A stretch of 64,000 nucleotides of DNA, from positions 8,067,320 to 8,131,319 of the forward strand of contig JAGTTD010000007.1 of the NCBI GenBank assembly GCA_018398585.1, in the 5' to 3' direction. The translations under genes and the position numbers were made by a program. Source of the DNA: Simmondsia chinensis (lineage: Eukaryota > Streptophyta > Magnoliopsida > Caryophyllales > Simmondsiaceae). Below, piece by piece: positions 44,640 through 56,203 of this stretch; the first letter of the stretch is position 1, and the number at the start of each line of letters is the position of its first letter. The notes under the pieces are model-generated. The model did no database searches and was not told the DNA's origin. It saw only the letters and a list, made by a program, of their open reading frames with translations.

Positions 44640-46022
44640 TCACCCTAGCGTACAAAGATGGGATCAGAAACGAGACTGAGAATTTATGTTGGGTTTGAAT
44701 CCTCGTTAAGTACGAAATATCTTGAACCATTGATGGGAGATATTTTTACTGCACGGTTTACATATTGTAAATTTTACGAAACAATGTTCCCAGAATTAGG
44801 GGGAGAAGAATTAAAGTCGGAAAAGCGTGAAATTGGTAAAATGATGAAAATGTCAAGAATGGAGAAATCTTGATAAACTATCCTATTACCGTCATACAAT
44901 GGAATCGAAATAAGACGATTATTGATCAAGCGTTCGCATATTCTGTGGCTACTAATTTGACCACAGAAAGTGAAGATCTTGAACCTAAATCTATTTAAGA
45001 ATTCCAGAGAAGAAAAGATTCATCAAAATGAAAGCAATTCAAGCAGAATTAAATTTACTTACAAAACCTGTAGGCTATAAGTGGGTATTTGTGTAGAAAG
45101 AAGTGAAAAGAATGAAGTGGTTAGATATAAAACACGACATGTAGCTTAAGGTTTCTCACAAAGGCCGGGACATGATTGTGAAGAGACATATTCACTAGTA
45201 CGCAATTTCATTTAGATTCTTAACAAGTTTGGAAGTCTCTAAAAAACTCTAAATGCTTCTTATGGATATGGTGACGGCTTATTCATATGGATCACTTGAT
45301 AATAGTGTCTATATAAAAGTCCCTGAAGAAATGCAAATGCCACATATATATAACTTAAAACATCGAGAGCTGTGTTCAATCAAATTATAGAGATCTTTGT
45401 ATAGGTTAAAACAATCAGGGTGAATGTGGTACAATTGTCTTAGTGTCTATCTTTTGGAGAGGGATATGTTAACAATCCCGTGAGCCCATGTGTTTTTATT
45501 AAGAAATAGAATTTTGAATTTGCTATAATCGCAGTCTATGTTGGTGATTTAAACATCATAGGAACTCTTGAAGCAATCAAACAAGCTGTTGCATATCTAA
45601 ATAAGGAGTTTGAGACGAAAGATCTCAGAAAGACAAAATATTATCATGGCCTGCAAATAGAGCACTTATTTGATAGACTTTTAGTCCATCAATCTACTTA
45701 TACAAAAAAGTGTTAAAATGTTTTAACATAGATAAGGTACACCTGTTAAGTCCTCAAATGATGGTCCGAGCCCAGATGTAAATAAAGACCCTTTTTGACC
45801 TTGAGGGGATAACAGAGAAATTCTTAGTCCTGAACTGTCATATTTAAGTGCAATAGGTGCATTGATGTATCTTGCTAACTAACACAAGGCCAGATATAGC
45901 CTTTTTGGTTAACTTATTAGCAAGATATATCTCAACTCCTAACTGGAGACATCAGAATGGGATTAAACATATACCTCGGTATCTCCGTAGTGCATCTGAT
46001 ATGGGATTATTCTATCCGAAAA
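44640..46022 (+). pseudogene. Ty1/copia integrase-RT fragment, plus strand
   Basis: 44658-44873 begins in the integrase C-terminus (ETRLRIYVGFESSLSTKYLEP, then TGDIFTARFTYCKF-like sequence). RT remnants follow in broken frames: a TRHVA-like block near 45130, a PEEMQMP block near 45323 and a LYRLKQSG block near 45395, and GDLNIIGT near 45548. It stops abruptly at LFYPK near 46022. Belongs to another copia lineage than the element at 6456. Confidence 0.7.
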
Positions 46023-46027
46023 CATAT

Positions 46028-46437
46028 TAGCAAGGAGCGTTCCTGAGTCAACGAATACCAATCTTGTGAACTAATTTCCCAAAAGTTGCTATTGGCAATG
46101 CTTTTGTGAACGAATCTGCTAGGTTCTCACTTGAGCGAACTTGATGAACATCTATTTCACTCGTCTTCTGGAGCTCGTGTGTAAAGAAAAACCTTGGTGA
46201 GATATGTTTAGTTCTGTCACCTTTTATGTATCCATCTTTGATTTGAGTAATACATGCAATATTATCTTCATACAGTATCATTGGACTCCCCTTGATTACT
46301 GAAAGACCATATTCCTCTTGAACATGTTGAATAAGAGATTTCAACCAATAACATTCCATTCTTGTTTCATGAAGTGCAAGTATTTCAGCTTGATTTGAAT
46401 GGAATGAAGAGTGTGAAAGGAGCTTCCTACAGCTCAA
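46028..46437 (-). pseudogene. Ty1/copia RNase H fragment, minus strand
   Basis: Clean frame of 129 residues: FHSNQAEILALHETRMEC, MILYEDNIACITQIKDGY, DRTKHISPRFFFTHELQ and ENLADSFTKALPIATF. This is the copia RNase H C-terminus. It is the natural continuation of the RT fragment to its left but lies in the opposite orientation, with a junction within about 6 bases. Confidence 0.85.
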
Positions 46438-46469
46438 GCAGCATCTAGTTTCTGCTCCTGTCTTAATAA

Positions 46470-47035
46470 TTCAAACTCTCTTGCTCAGCTAAGGATTCGG
46501 CCAACCCTAATAGAGCGGATCAAAGACGCCCAAAAGGTTGATGCGTAATTATGTAAAATCCGCAATAATGTGGAAAGTGGTCAAGAAACCCAATTCAGGA
46601 TTTATGGACACAGTTCCCTAAGATTTGGGGAACGAAGGCTATGTAATTCTAATTATTTTCAGTTGAAGAAGACACCACTAGAAGAGGCTCATAGCTCAAG
46701 TTATTCTGCGCCTCCTAGCAAGACCAAAATGTATGGGGACCTTTATGATGGTGGAACAATATGAAGCGGGGCATTGCTCAATTTGTGGCTTCAACCAGCG
46801 AGTGAGCTTCAACCATTGCCTATACCGGAATGGACATGGGTAAATATTGCAACGGATTTTGTAATTGGGCTTCTAAGAACAGCAAGGGAAATGCAGTTTG
46901 GGTAATTGTAGATTGTTTAACTAAATCAACCCACTTTTTATCCATTAGGATCACCTACAACCCAGGCAGACTTGCCAGGTTATACCTGCATGAGATTGTC
47001 CGGTTGCATGGTGTTCCAGTACACTTTTCTTAAGT
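46470..47035 (+). pseudogene. Chromovirus-type gypsy integrase fragment
   Basis: Pieces in plus orientation: LAQLRIRPTLIERIKDAQK, SLRFGERRLCNSN, EEAHSSSYSAPPSKTKMYGDL (zinc-binding region), LPIPEWTW, and NAVWVIVDCLTKSTHFL, then EIVRLHGVP. The order is that of Del/Tekay chromovirus integrase. Several frameshifts; stops after the second catalytic block. Confidence 0.75.
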
Positions 47036-47635
47036 TATTAGCTAGTAATAGTGTCTAACTAATAGCAAGTTAGTTGAGGTGTGGGTTGCTTAGGTATAAT
47101 AAGAAACGTGGCTCATTTCAAATTCTCTTATTGGAAATATTTTGTCAAGTTGCAGTAAACAACCAAATTTGACAATTATAATTCGATTTATGTCGAGTAT
47201 CGAAGTCTTGTGGATATGCCACAATGTTGTATAACGTAGCATGATTGGGGACGAAGTTCATTAGATTTAAAAGGGATTCCCTCTTATGGATGGGCAATTT
47301 TTGACTCATAATTGTTTTTACCTGCTCTGTATTGTGCGAAAAGAATGAACTTTCAACCATTGCTAATTATGAAACCTTTTGATTGTGGAGTGGTTTATCT
47401 TTTGTGATGGAGGTAATGTCCAGGTTGTGACTTAGGGGTGAATTCCTATAGCCGTGAAAATGACTTGCACCATCAAGGTGAAAAGGCCAAAGTCGTGAAT
47501 CGAGACGAAGTCCCTTAAAATTATTTGTATCACTTAAGATAAGGAAATGGATGAGTTGAAGTCTCCCATTATGAATGTGATTTGTCCCTAAAATAAGGGA
47601 ATGATCGAGCCGAAGTCTGCCAGTCTTAAATGATT

Positions 47636-47810
47636 TGCACCACCGTTGAAATGAAGTTCGGACTACGAACAGGGACGAAGTCCCCCAACCCTAAATTGAT
47701 TTGCGCCACCGTTGAAATGAAGTTCAGATTGCGAACAGGGATGAAGTCCGCTAGCCCTAAAAGCATTTGTACCACCGTTGAACTGAAGTTCGGACTGTAA
47801 GCAAATGGAT
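47636..47810. repeat. 66-bp tandem repeat, about 3 units
   Basis: CACCGTTGAAATGAAGTTCG recurs at 47641, 47707 and 47773, exactly 66 bp apart. The minus-strand frame over it (47626-47964) is a by-product. Confidence 0.85.
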
Positions 47811-47964
47811 TTGTACACCACCACAGATAAGGAATCGTGAATGAAGGCAAAACCCTCCAGCTCCCAATACTTATGAAACGATTTCTGACTCGGATACATT
47901 TTTGACTTTTGGTTTGACTTGATTTAGCTAGGCTAAAAAGTACGTCCCAAAAGGTACTTAGCAT

Positions 47965-49560
47965 ACAGCCATGTCCGATTTTGAGAGAGTGATATCTTGC
48001 AACTTATGAAATAAGTCAAATATGATGAGATTTCATCTTTTTGACTAAATAACCCTTGCTAGTGTTTTGTAGGAGAAAAATTGCCACTCTGGCACATGAT
48101 GAGTAACTTTTGCCATAACAGCACATTGAATTCCCCTTGGACGAATCGTTTGCTTTGGGATTTTCTTCATAGGTGTATAGGATATGCCAATAAGAAGATC
48201 ATGCAGTAATTGAATTAGTCATGGATGGAGAGAAATAATGGACATGACTTGCAAATTCCAATGGAGTTATGAGATCTCTTATGTGCCTAAACAAGGTTCT
48301 TAGAAAGAATCGTATGACCTGGCTATCTTGTTATAAGTATTTTTACTATTCTAGAACTCAGTACTTATGTGTTCTTTGATTTGCACTCTTGTGATAGTGT
48401 TGAATAATATACGTTTTATATTTCAAAATCATTAAGGGTAGGGTCAATGACTCTATTTCCGTAATGCCCTTAATTTAGAATTGTTGTGTCTAATTGCTAA
48501 TTTGACAATTTATGGGTGAGGATCTAGCGAAGTATAACTTAGTTGAACCAGAAGCCATAGCAGGAGTGTGTTGAAGTATAGTTTGTCTAGACTAGAAATC
48601 TTAGCAAAGGTTTACTTAGCTTAAAATCCATCAGAGCGGATTTGTGACGAAAACTGATTCCCTCAGATGGTGATTGAACAGAAATTGACATAATCAGGAC
48701 TTGAGTAGGCTAAAACTCCCGCAAGTAGTGATTCAACCGAGATTGAAATGAACTTATGATGCAACAAGAATTAGTTCAATCAGAATTTTGATCTAATATG
48801 AAGGGTGAATTGAACTAAGATTGTCATAAAAAATTGACCTGAATTCGGGTTTGAAGGAGAAAGCAACGGTTTGACCATGGTGGGTGGCGAATGACCAGTG
48901 ACAATCGGTGTGCCAGTGTCAGCCATTGTGCAATCGAGGGCAGCAGTGGATATGGCTGTTATGTCGGTGCTAAAATATGTTGGGAATATTGATAGTGGTG
49001 GTGGAAGACAAAGCTTCACATGCGGTGAACAAAGCATCACGTGGTGGCGACTTTTGAGAGGATGGTGGCTGAAATCCCAAGCATCACGGAAGTGATGGTC
49101 ATCAGAGAGAACGATGATGGTTGTGGATAACGCTGGGATGTGGAAGTCACTGAGTTGTTGAAAATGCAGGGTAGGAAATTCGTTGGGTAGTGGAATTTTA
49201 AATGTCCATAACTTTTCACTCGTGAGGAGTTATGAGTCGAATCACATATCAAAATGAAACTTTTGAAGAGTTCCATATAACTATGATGATCTTCAGAGTT
49301 TTTGATCAAAGATAAGATAAAAAAAAAGAGGTAAAAAGTAGGACACAATACTTGACTTGCTCAAACATACCTCTTTGCACGTATTGATATGCTTAAAACT
49401 GCTCAAAGGAATAGAGAGCTTTTTTTACTTACTTTGCTTGAATAAGCTCGTTTTTGTTAGAAAAATAGGCTCAACACCAAAAAATGCTAAAAATTGCCTC
49501 AAATGATGCAAAAAATGTTTGAATTTCACAAGAACACCAAGCCGGGCGTGCGCTTGTGAT
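47965..49560 (-). other. Tat-like element 5' interior, non-coding
   Basis: Between the 66-bp repeat and the primer site. Frames at 48780-49040 and 49037-49348 (minus) have no recognised similarity; a gag remnant is possible but not supported. Confidence 0.35.
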
Positions 49561-49561
49561 C

Positions 49562-49582
49562 CTTCCCACAGACGGCGCCAAT
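49562..49582 (-). other. Primer-binding site of the Tat-like element
   Basis: Complement reads TTGGCGCCGTCTGTGGGAAG, one or two bases from the LTR end. Confidence 0.8.
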
Positions 49583-49583
49583 A

Positions 49584-50472
49584 TGTTTGTGATAAATTTG
49601 GTCAGTGTGCTTATTAATTATTTTAAAGTTCTATATGAGGTGGGGGTTGTTAGGATGACCTGAACTCAAGCTCCAGCTGCACGCTAGTCTTGATATTCCT
49701 TGTAAGATCAAACGAACGTTTAGAGGGGCCCGTGGAGCAACCCACGGGGGACCCTTCCGACGCTCAAGTCAGTATCAATATTATAAAATAGTAAACAGGG
49801 GCAAGAGATAAACATACATAATAGATATAAACACTTAGCCTAAAAGGAGTAAGGCATTTGAATGATTATTACCCCTGAAAGGTGATCGTAGGAGTGGATG
49901 ATCTTCAGAGAGGCATGTAGCCCCCCCCCCCCCCCCCTCTTCGCGCGCGCGCGCGTGTTTATAGGGGAAGAATGCTTTTGGATGAGTATCCCTTTTTTGG
50001 ATAAGTATCACTTTATCTTTAATTCTATCTTTTTATACTTGTGTCTATGTATGTTTTTCTAGTGGGCGAATTGCATTGATTTTACCTCTACTGGGCCAAT
50101 AGTGTTGATTTTGCCTCTATTGGGCGAATAGTGTTGATTTTGCTTCTACGGGACGAATAGTGCTGATTTTGTTTCTACTGGGTGAATTGCGCTGATTTTG
50201 CCTCTACTGAGCGAATAGTGTTGATTTTGCCTCTACTGGGCGAATTGTGTTGATTTTGCCTCTACTGGACGAGTAGCGTTGATTTTGCCTCTACTAGACG
50301 AGTAGTGTTGATTTTACCTCTACTGGGTGAATTGTGTTGATTTGAATTGTGTTAATTTTGCCTCTACTGGGCGAATAGTATTATACTTGCCTCTATTTTT
50401 GTCCAAATAATTGTCTGTATAACCTACTTGCCCCTCTACAGTAGCAAGCTGCTCAATTAGAATTTATCAACT
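49584..50472 (-). repeat. 5' LTR of the Tat-like element
   Basis: Starts (plus strand) TGTTTGTGATAAATTTGG, ends near ATTTATCAACTA. Carries C17 (49921-49937), a (GC)n run (49944-49955) and the expanded 29-bp array. The right boundary is within about 3 bp. Confidence 0.78.
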
Positions 50473-50534
50473 ATACCTACATGTACCAAAGAAGTACAAC
50501 GTTCTCAATGTTTTATAATTTTTAAATCCTGTGG

Positions 50535-50918
50535 GGAATTATTGGAAAAATTGTTTGTGTTAATGATTTAAAATTATTTATTTTTATATTAATTTATTGT
50601 GAAAATAATTAGAAATGAATTTTATTTTTTTAATTGAGTACTTAATTCTTAGAATTAAGAGAGATTAAAAGAAAAAAAAAAAAATCTTTGATGACATGAA
50701 TTATTTACTTGAATGCTTGAGCCGTTTCCCACCGTTGGGAGTCAAGCATTCAACACGAATTTCATTCTTTTTTTTTTTTTTTTTTTTTGACCGAAGGAAT
50801 TTCATTTTATTGACCAAGCTTACGCATACTTTGTAGAAAAGTTAAGTATACATTTTTTGTACATATAAGCATGAATTTGGTGGGAAAATAAGTATGACAT
50901 GAAATATTGTATTCTTTC
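50535..50918 (+). repeat. Repeat family R, copy 2, left part
   Basis: Co-linear with 14749-15080 up to ATATTGTATTCTTTC, where element G4 is inserted. Contains a T24 run (50767-50790) followed by GACC that copy 1 lacks. Confidence 0.75.
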
Positions 50919-51645
50919 TGGTGCAGTGCATGATAGGGCAATAGGGGTTACGAGAAGGTTCAACGGCCTTCCCTTTGTATTTTATTAAGAACGGTAATAA
51001 AATAAACGAAGAGGGTAGAATTTGCTCGCTCACACCTCGATGAGTCAAAATCTCCATGAAAATAATTCATAATGCAAAATTCAAGTCTAACTATAACCTC
51101 GAACCGGCTCCCCTGTTTATAGAAGAGGGTTTACAATTTGAAATTCAAATTCAAATCTAATCTAATTAAAGAGATAAATCTGAAAATAAAGGATAAATCA
51201 AAAGATAAGGAAAGGGATAAGTATTGGAAACGGCAATCACCAAACCATCCGCAAATCTCGTCCGTGATTCACATGTAGCCCTGCAACCAGTGTCCATCCA
51301 TGGTGGCGCCAAGTGTTGCTCACGCCAAGGTTTCTCACGCCAACTCTCAGTGGTGCCAAGAATCTCTCTTCTTTTGTTCTCAGTGCTCCTTTCTCTTCCA
51401 TGCTGACCATGGGTGGCGCCAACTTGCCAAGTGGCCAAGATGATGTTTTCCTCTATTTGGCCGTGCATTTCCCTTCCTTCAGTGGTCTCACCAATGCCAA
51501 GCTCTTCCTCTACTCCACACCATAGGACCCGCTAGTCTAGTATAAGTTAGATTACTTCCTTGAAACCTACCCCATCGGGGCCTCTCCCGCAGTGACACCA
51601 ACCCGGTTATGTTGACCCGCCATTGACAGATTACCCTCTGCATCA
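50919..51645 (-). repeat. 3' LTR of G4
   Basis: Direct match to 53005-53751. The other LTR has a ~30-bp expansion (GTGGTGGAGCC, then AATGGTGGCGCC at 53504-53530). Confidence 0.88.
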
Positions 51646-52263
51646 TTCTCTCTGGCTTGGACTAAATTCGTCCTCGAATTCTGAGCGGTGTTTGCTTGAT
51701 TAGTCTTGTCAAGTGGTGCTTCTCCATATCATCCGCTTTGCATGATTTCGTCCTCTTTGGCCTGTACCACCTTGGTGTAGACATCATCATTCTCCCCGGA
51801 TGAGGAAGAACTCATCCTCGAAGTGACAACCCAGCAACTTGAATCATCCTCACCTGAGCGCTTGAGGTCACGAATTTCATGATGTTGGCGCTGCCGTCAA
51901 CTTGCTCCCCAAACGGCTCACTTCCTTCTTGTGGCGGTACTGTGAACCCATGATATGACCCATGCTCTCCGTGGATTCCCCTCAGAAAGTCTTCACTTGG
52001 CTTCAGGCTTTCTCCCTGCGAACACCCACGTATGGCCAATTTAGCCCTCGGTTCCTTGTTACCTTCTTCTCCGTGGTGCTCATCACCCATCGCCAAGGTT
52101 ATAGCCTTATCTTTGCTAACGCCTTTGGCTGACAATATGGAGGTTGGGGTCTTCATGTTCAAGCCCGTCTCTGGTTGGGACTTCACAGTGGTGGCGCCAA
52201 CTTGTTCTGACGCCAAGTCAGTTACGTCAACTGTGCATACGGTTGTCTTATCCAGTTGGGGTT
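51646..52263 (-). other. G4 interior 3' part
   Basis: Minus-strand frame 51812-52267 is open but resembles no pol domain. It starts near a repeated GTGGTGGCGCCA/GTGGTGGCACCA motif. ATTCGTCCTCGAATTC at 51668 and CATCCTCGAAG at 51812 repeat the junction module seen in G1 and G3. Confidence 0.4.
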
Positions 52264-52990
52264 TCACAGTGGTGGCACCAGCTTTTGGTCCACCAACTTC
52301 ATGTCACCAGCTGTGCTTAAGGCTTGCTCTTTTGGCACCGGACTCTCAGTTTTTGTCACACATGACACCCCGACTTTCTTTGGCAATAACCCGATCTTTA
52401 CTTCCTCATAGACGAAGGTAAATGTGTTCTCCTCTTCATTGTAGATGGCACCTCTATGGTCCATCCATGGCTTTCCCAACAACATGTGGTAAGCGTCCAT
52501 GGCCACCACATCACATCAAACCGACTCCCGATACTTCTTTCCAGTTGAAAAATTGACCAAACAACATTTTCGTGGGAGTACGAATACCCGGTCACCTTTT
52601 CTGGTCTAGTGCAAGGGTTTGGATAATCCACTGTCTTCAACCCTAACTTTTGGACGGCTTCTTCAAAGATGGCGTTGCTACGTCTTTCGGGATCGATGGC
52701 TAGGCGTGCAATTCTGTTGCCCATCGTGCACGTCATCTGGAGTGGTAGGTTGCTTCCGCCTTTCTTCTCCGTTCTTTTGGATAGCGCCCAATTTTAAGGG
52801 GCGTTGGGGTAGGGATCCCAGTTCAAGATCGGGATTTGCCCCGGGTTGAATCGAGCAACGCTCGATTCGCCGGCATGCCTCTTCCATATCCCCTAACTTC
52901 CTCTTGATCTGCGGTTGAGCTCTATGGTCATGAACATCTCTAATGGCGGCGTACTAGGTCGCCCACGGGCCATCTCAGAAAACATTCTGA
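52264..52990 (-). pseudogene. G4 gag-protease
   Basis: Minus strand. The gag start (AFNPGQIPILNW-like, near 52830) leads to MTCTMGNRIARLAIDPERR, where the catalytic D-S-G of the protease is gone (D-P-E), then EEAVQKLGLKTVDYPNP. A frameshift near 52500-52530 leads to AYHMLLGKPWMDHRGAIYNEE and VKIGLLPKK. Blocks and order match G1 and G3. Confidence 0.75.
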
Positions 52991-53004
52991 GCTCTAATAC
53001 CAAC

Positions 53005-53751
53005 TGATGCAGCACGTGATAGGGCAATAAGGGGTACGAGAAGGTTTAACAATCTTCCCTTTATATTTTATTAAGAACAGTAATAAAGCAAACAAAGAGG
53101 GGCAGAATTTGCTCGCTCACACCTCGATGAGTCAAAATCTCCAAAAAAATAATTCATAATTCAAAATTCAAGTCTAACTAAAACCTAGAACTGGCTCCCC
53201 TATTTATACAAGAGGGTTTACAATTTGAAATTCAAATTCAAATCTAATCTAATTAAAGAGATAAATTTGAAAATAAAGGATAAATCAAAAGATAAGGAAA
53301 GGGATAAGTATTGGAAACGGCAATCACCAAACCGTCCGTGATTCATGCGTAGCCCTTCAACCGGTGTCCATCCATGTTGGCGCCAAGTGCTGCTCACACG
53401 AAGATTGCTCATGCCAACTATCGGTGGTGCCATGAATCTCTCTTCTTTGGTTCTCAGCTTTCCTTTCTCTTCCATGCTAACCATGGGTGGCACCAACTAG
53501 TGGTGGAGCCAAGTAATGGTGGCGCCAACTTGCCTAGTGGCCAAGATGATGTTTTCCTCTATTTGGCCCTACATTTCCCTTCCTCCAATGGTCCCACCAA
53601 TGCCAAGCTCTTCCTTTACTCCACACCATATGACCCGCTAGCGTAGTATAAGTTAGATTACTTCCTTTAAGCCTACCCCACCAAGGCCTCTCCCGCAGTG
53701 ACACCAACCCGATTATGTTGACTCGCCATTGACGGATTACCCTCTGCATCA
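53005..53751 (-). repeat. 5' LTR of G4
   Basis: Direct match to 50919-51645. The primer site is directly adjacent at its left side. Confidence 0.88.
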
Positions 53752-54010
53752 CTTTCAATCTCCCATATTCTTTAGAAAAATAGTGAACTTGGGGGACCTA
53801 TTATTGCTACAATGATAGAGGTCCAACGGGTTATTAAATCCTGAAAAAGGAACGTGTTTAAGCTAAATAGCAATACTCATGCAAAACGAGCGTTTCTTTT
53901 TTAAGGAAACCAGTCTCACGAGCCTCAACAAAAGGATATATTTTTCTAAACTCTTTCTCTATCTGATATGTTTTTCATGTATGTATAGTTTGTATCAGAG
54001 TTGTTTGTTC
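53752..54010 (+). repeat. Repeat family R, copy 2, right part
   Basis: Continues copy 1 (GAAAAATAGTGAACTTGG onward) and ends near TTTTTCATGTATGTATAG. It is followed by TTTGTATCAGAGTTG, which resembles a degenerate tRNA-iMet primer site and suggests that R is a 5' LTR. Confidence 0.65.
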
Positions 54011-54966
54011 TTGATTTGACAACACCGTATCAATGTTAGATATAGTATTTCCTAGTTCTATGGAAGTTATTCTGCATTTCAGAATGGATCTTTCATATCT
54101 CCAACAGTTGAGATCCTAAATTAGTTGTTGACTATATGTAGACATTAAGGTCATATATGGAGTTAATTGAAAAGATATGTATCCAACCATCCTCATTCGG
54201 GCTTAAGATTTCTTGGACGTGTAAATACACGCTGATGTGCATAGCATTCTTTGGTACTAAAAGACAATTTGTACCGATCCATTTGGATGTGTAAATTTGT
54301 CATCCATTATTTTTCTTCTTCATTAATAAATATTTTTCAAAAGGAAAAATGAGTTAAAGAGGGTATTTGGTGAAATTTCAGCCTAAAAAATCTAATTAGC
54401 ATAGACACTTTATCACCTATGGTATATTCTTTCCCATTAGTAAGCTACCCGATCCCCCTGCTTTTGCATTAAGCTTTGAATATGGAAGAGAGAGATACAA
54501 GTTGGATGTATTTATCTCTGAGAACTAAGTAATTGGACTTGTAATTGAATAACTTTCTTACTAAAGAATTTGCAACTAAGGCCAAAGACAAAGGGAAAAG
54601 AAACTACTACAATGTCTTTATTATCGTTGGGTGCATAGATTTTGAGGAACTAGAGAAAACTTGGGAGATCATTTGATCGCCGATAAGTTTCTCCCACATT
54701 ATGATCATTATTATCACTAGGGAACTGTATCATTAGTATTATAAGAAACAAAAGCCTTACAAAATCATGTCCATCAACCTGCATAAGAATAAATTTTGCG
54801 CAAAATATAACCAATAACTGAGCTAATTGGGGGAGCACATCAAGAAACTGAAAAAATGCCTACAATATCATAGAACAAAAATCTAATCGGATCTTCTACA
54901 CATATTTGATAACAATAAACGAACATATCATGTTTAAGCATATCAGAAAGCAAAACATGCTTAGTA
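54011..54966. other. AT-rich stretch without a clear gene
   Basis: May hold an interior remnant of the element that R belongs to, or the downstream part of the CACTA fragment. No block recognised. Confidence 0.35.
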
Positions 54967-55320
54967 TCACACACTATTTTTAAGACACGAAACATAATCA
55001 CCTGTATTATCCCAACCCAAGTCATCTTCTTCCTTTTCGTCCTCATTTTGCTTATCTTTATATATTAAATTGCCTAAAATATTGTTTGTCATTTTAATGG
55101 TCATTTCAAAAACATCATCTCTAACCAAGCTAACATCATATTGACTAAAATGCAAGTCAAAATCATGTACACCTAAATCAGAAAGGTCTTTGACATTTGT
55201 CTCAATTTCTACCATAATATTATAGTGCGTTCTTGGAACATACTTCATGATAACATAATTTAAAGATTCGTCAATAGGATCCTACACATAGTATACTTGA
55301 ATTAAATGAGATGCTAAATT
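54967..55320 (-). pseudogene. Probable CACTA (En/Spm) transposon protein fragment, DUF4216-like
   Basis: Minus strand. From about 55318 the frame reads LASHLIQVYYV, one stop, then DPIDESLNYVIMKYVPRTH, followed by an acidic tail ending KEEDDLGWDNTGDY. The QVYYV-DPID-type segment resembles the C-terminal DUF4216 region of plant CACTA-associated proteins. The upstream part is missing. Confidence 0.45.
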
Positions 55321-55437
55321 TATGTTTTAGTGTTCAAGAACAAGAATATGAAGGGAAAGAAGCAAACTCTAGGGGAGAACAGATCGAGGGAAGCAGTCGT
55401 TTGTACATTAGACTCTATAGGTACTATGTTGAGAAGG

Positions 55438-56195
55438 AAACAACAACAACAACAAACCCAGTGCCTCCGAGGGCTCCCGCATAAGCAGGGTCGGGGGGGG
55501 GGGGGGGGGGGGGGGTTGGGGTTGTACGCAGCCTTCCCCCTTCAAAGGGCTACCCTAAAGAGGTGCTGTTTCCGAGGACCTCCAACCTAAGACGCTGGTC
55601 GGCGGCATAGAGCATGTGACCTGGCAGCAGATGAGCAACAAAGCACGAGTAGGGCAAAACATACGACGAGCAAAAACAACACACTCGAAGCAAGCCATAT
55701 CAAGCAAAAAAGATAAGGTAAACATAAGGGTAGAGATAGGAGCAAGTAGGCAAGTAGAAACTCATGAGATCAAGTACACAACCTACATGCGCCAAGAGGA
55801 TGCCAAGGCCTAGCACTAGAAAGCTCCACTACCCTACTCCAACTGGAGCATCTATTACCCCGATGCTAACCCTCCATTGGGCCCTATCTAAGGCCATCCC
55901 CTCCTGCAGGTTTAGGTGGGTGAGGTCTTGTCGGATCTTCTCCAGCCATCTCTTTTTTGTCCTACCTCTTCCTCTTCTGCCTAGTGTAATAAGGGGATGT
56001 TCGCATCTCTTTACTAGAGCGTTGTCCGGTCTCCTTCTAACATGTCCGAACCACCTCAAACGTTGCTCCCTCAATTTATCTTCAATGGAGGCTATGCCCA
56101 ATTTGCCTCTTATAACGTCGTTTTTGATCCTATCCTTCCTTGTGTGTCCGCACATCCACCTTAGCATTCGCATCTCCGCCACCTTCATCTTCTGT
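55438..56195 (-). mobile_element. RTE LINE, copy 1, 5' truncated
   Basis: Minus strand. The 3' end is (GTT)n (complement of AACAACAAC at 55438-55455) next to the conserved CACTGGGTTTG / GGGAGCCCTCGG segment, the mark of plant RTE elements. A G26-type run lies at 55491-55516. Coding for the C-terminus lies at 55829-56188. The 5' end is lost at about 56195; no target duplication is evident. Confidence 0.85.
55829..56188 (-). pseudogene. RTE ORF C-terminus, copy 1
   Basis: Frame with [34 protein letters not shown] and GRRGRGRTKKRWLEKIRQDL. These are the conserved blocks downstream of the RT in plant RTE-type LINEs. The frame is open over ~120 residues. Confidence 0.88.
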
Positions 56196-56203
56196 GTGTG
56201 CTT

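Larger units (their letters stand above)
42093..50472 (-). mobile_element. Tat-like Ty3/gypsy element, minus strand, non-autonomous composite
   Basis: LTRs at 42093-42798 and 49584-50472 are direct repeats (GGGGCCCGNGGAGCAACCCA, GACGCTCAAGTCAGTATCAA). Next to the right LTR the complement reads TTGGCGCCGTCTGTGGGAAGG, a tRNA-Arg-type primer site known from Tat/Retand elements, which fixes the minus orientation. A purine tract (complement AAGTAGGGGGACTAA) abuts the left LTR. The interior has no gag-pol of its own that I can recognise, only minisatellites and pieces of other retrotransposons. Confidence 0.75.
50919..53751 (-). mobile_element. Ty3/gypsy element G4, minus strand, non-autonomous
   Basis: CTTTC lies at 50914-50918 and at 53752-53756, and the uninterrupted repeat R (about 15090) has the site once. 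LTRs of 727 and 747 bp start TGGTGCAGTGCATGATAGGG and TGATGCAGCACGTGATAGGG and both end CTCTGCATCA. The 1.36-kb interior has a minus-strand primer site at 52988-53004 (complement GTTGGTATTAGAGCTCA), a gag start and a protease region, but no RT, RNase H or integrase. Confidence 0.9.

Noticed and set aside
47626..47964. 112-residue minus-strand frame with internal repeats
   Set aside because: It follows the 66-bp repeat and resembles no gag or pol domain.
51224..53646. Several frames in the G4 LTRs
   Set aside because: They lie in LTRs, recur in both copies with changes and match no protein; chance frames.
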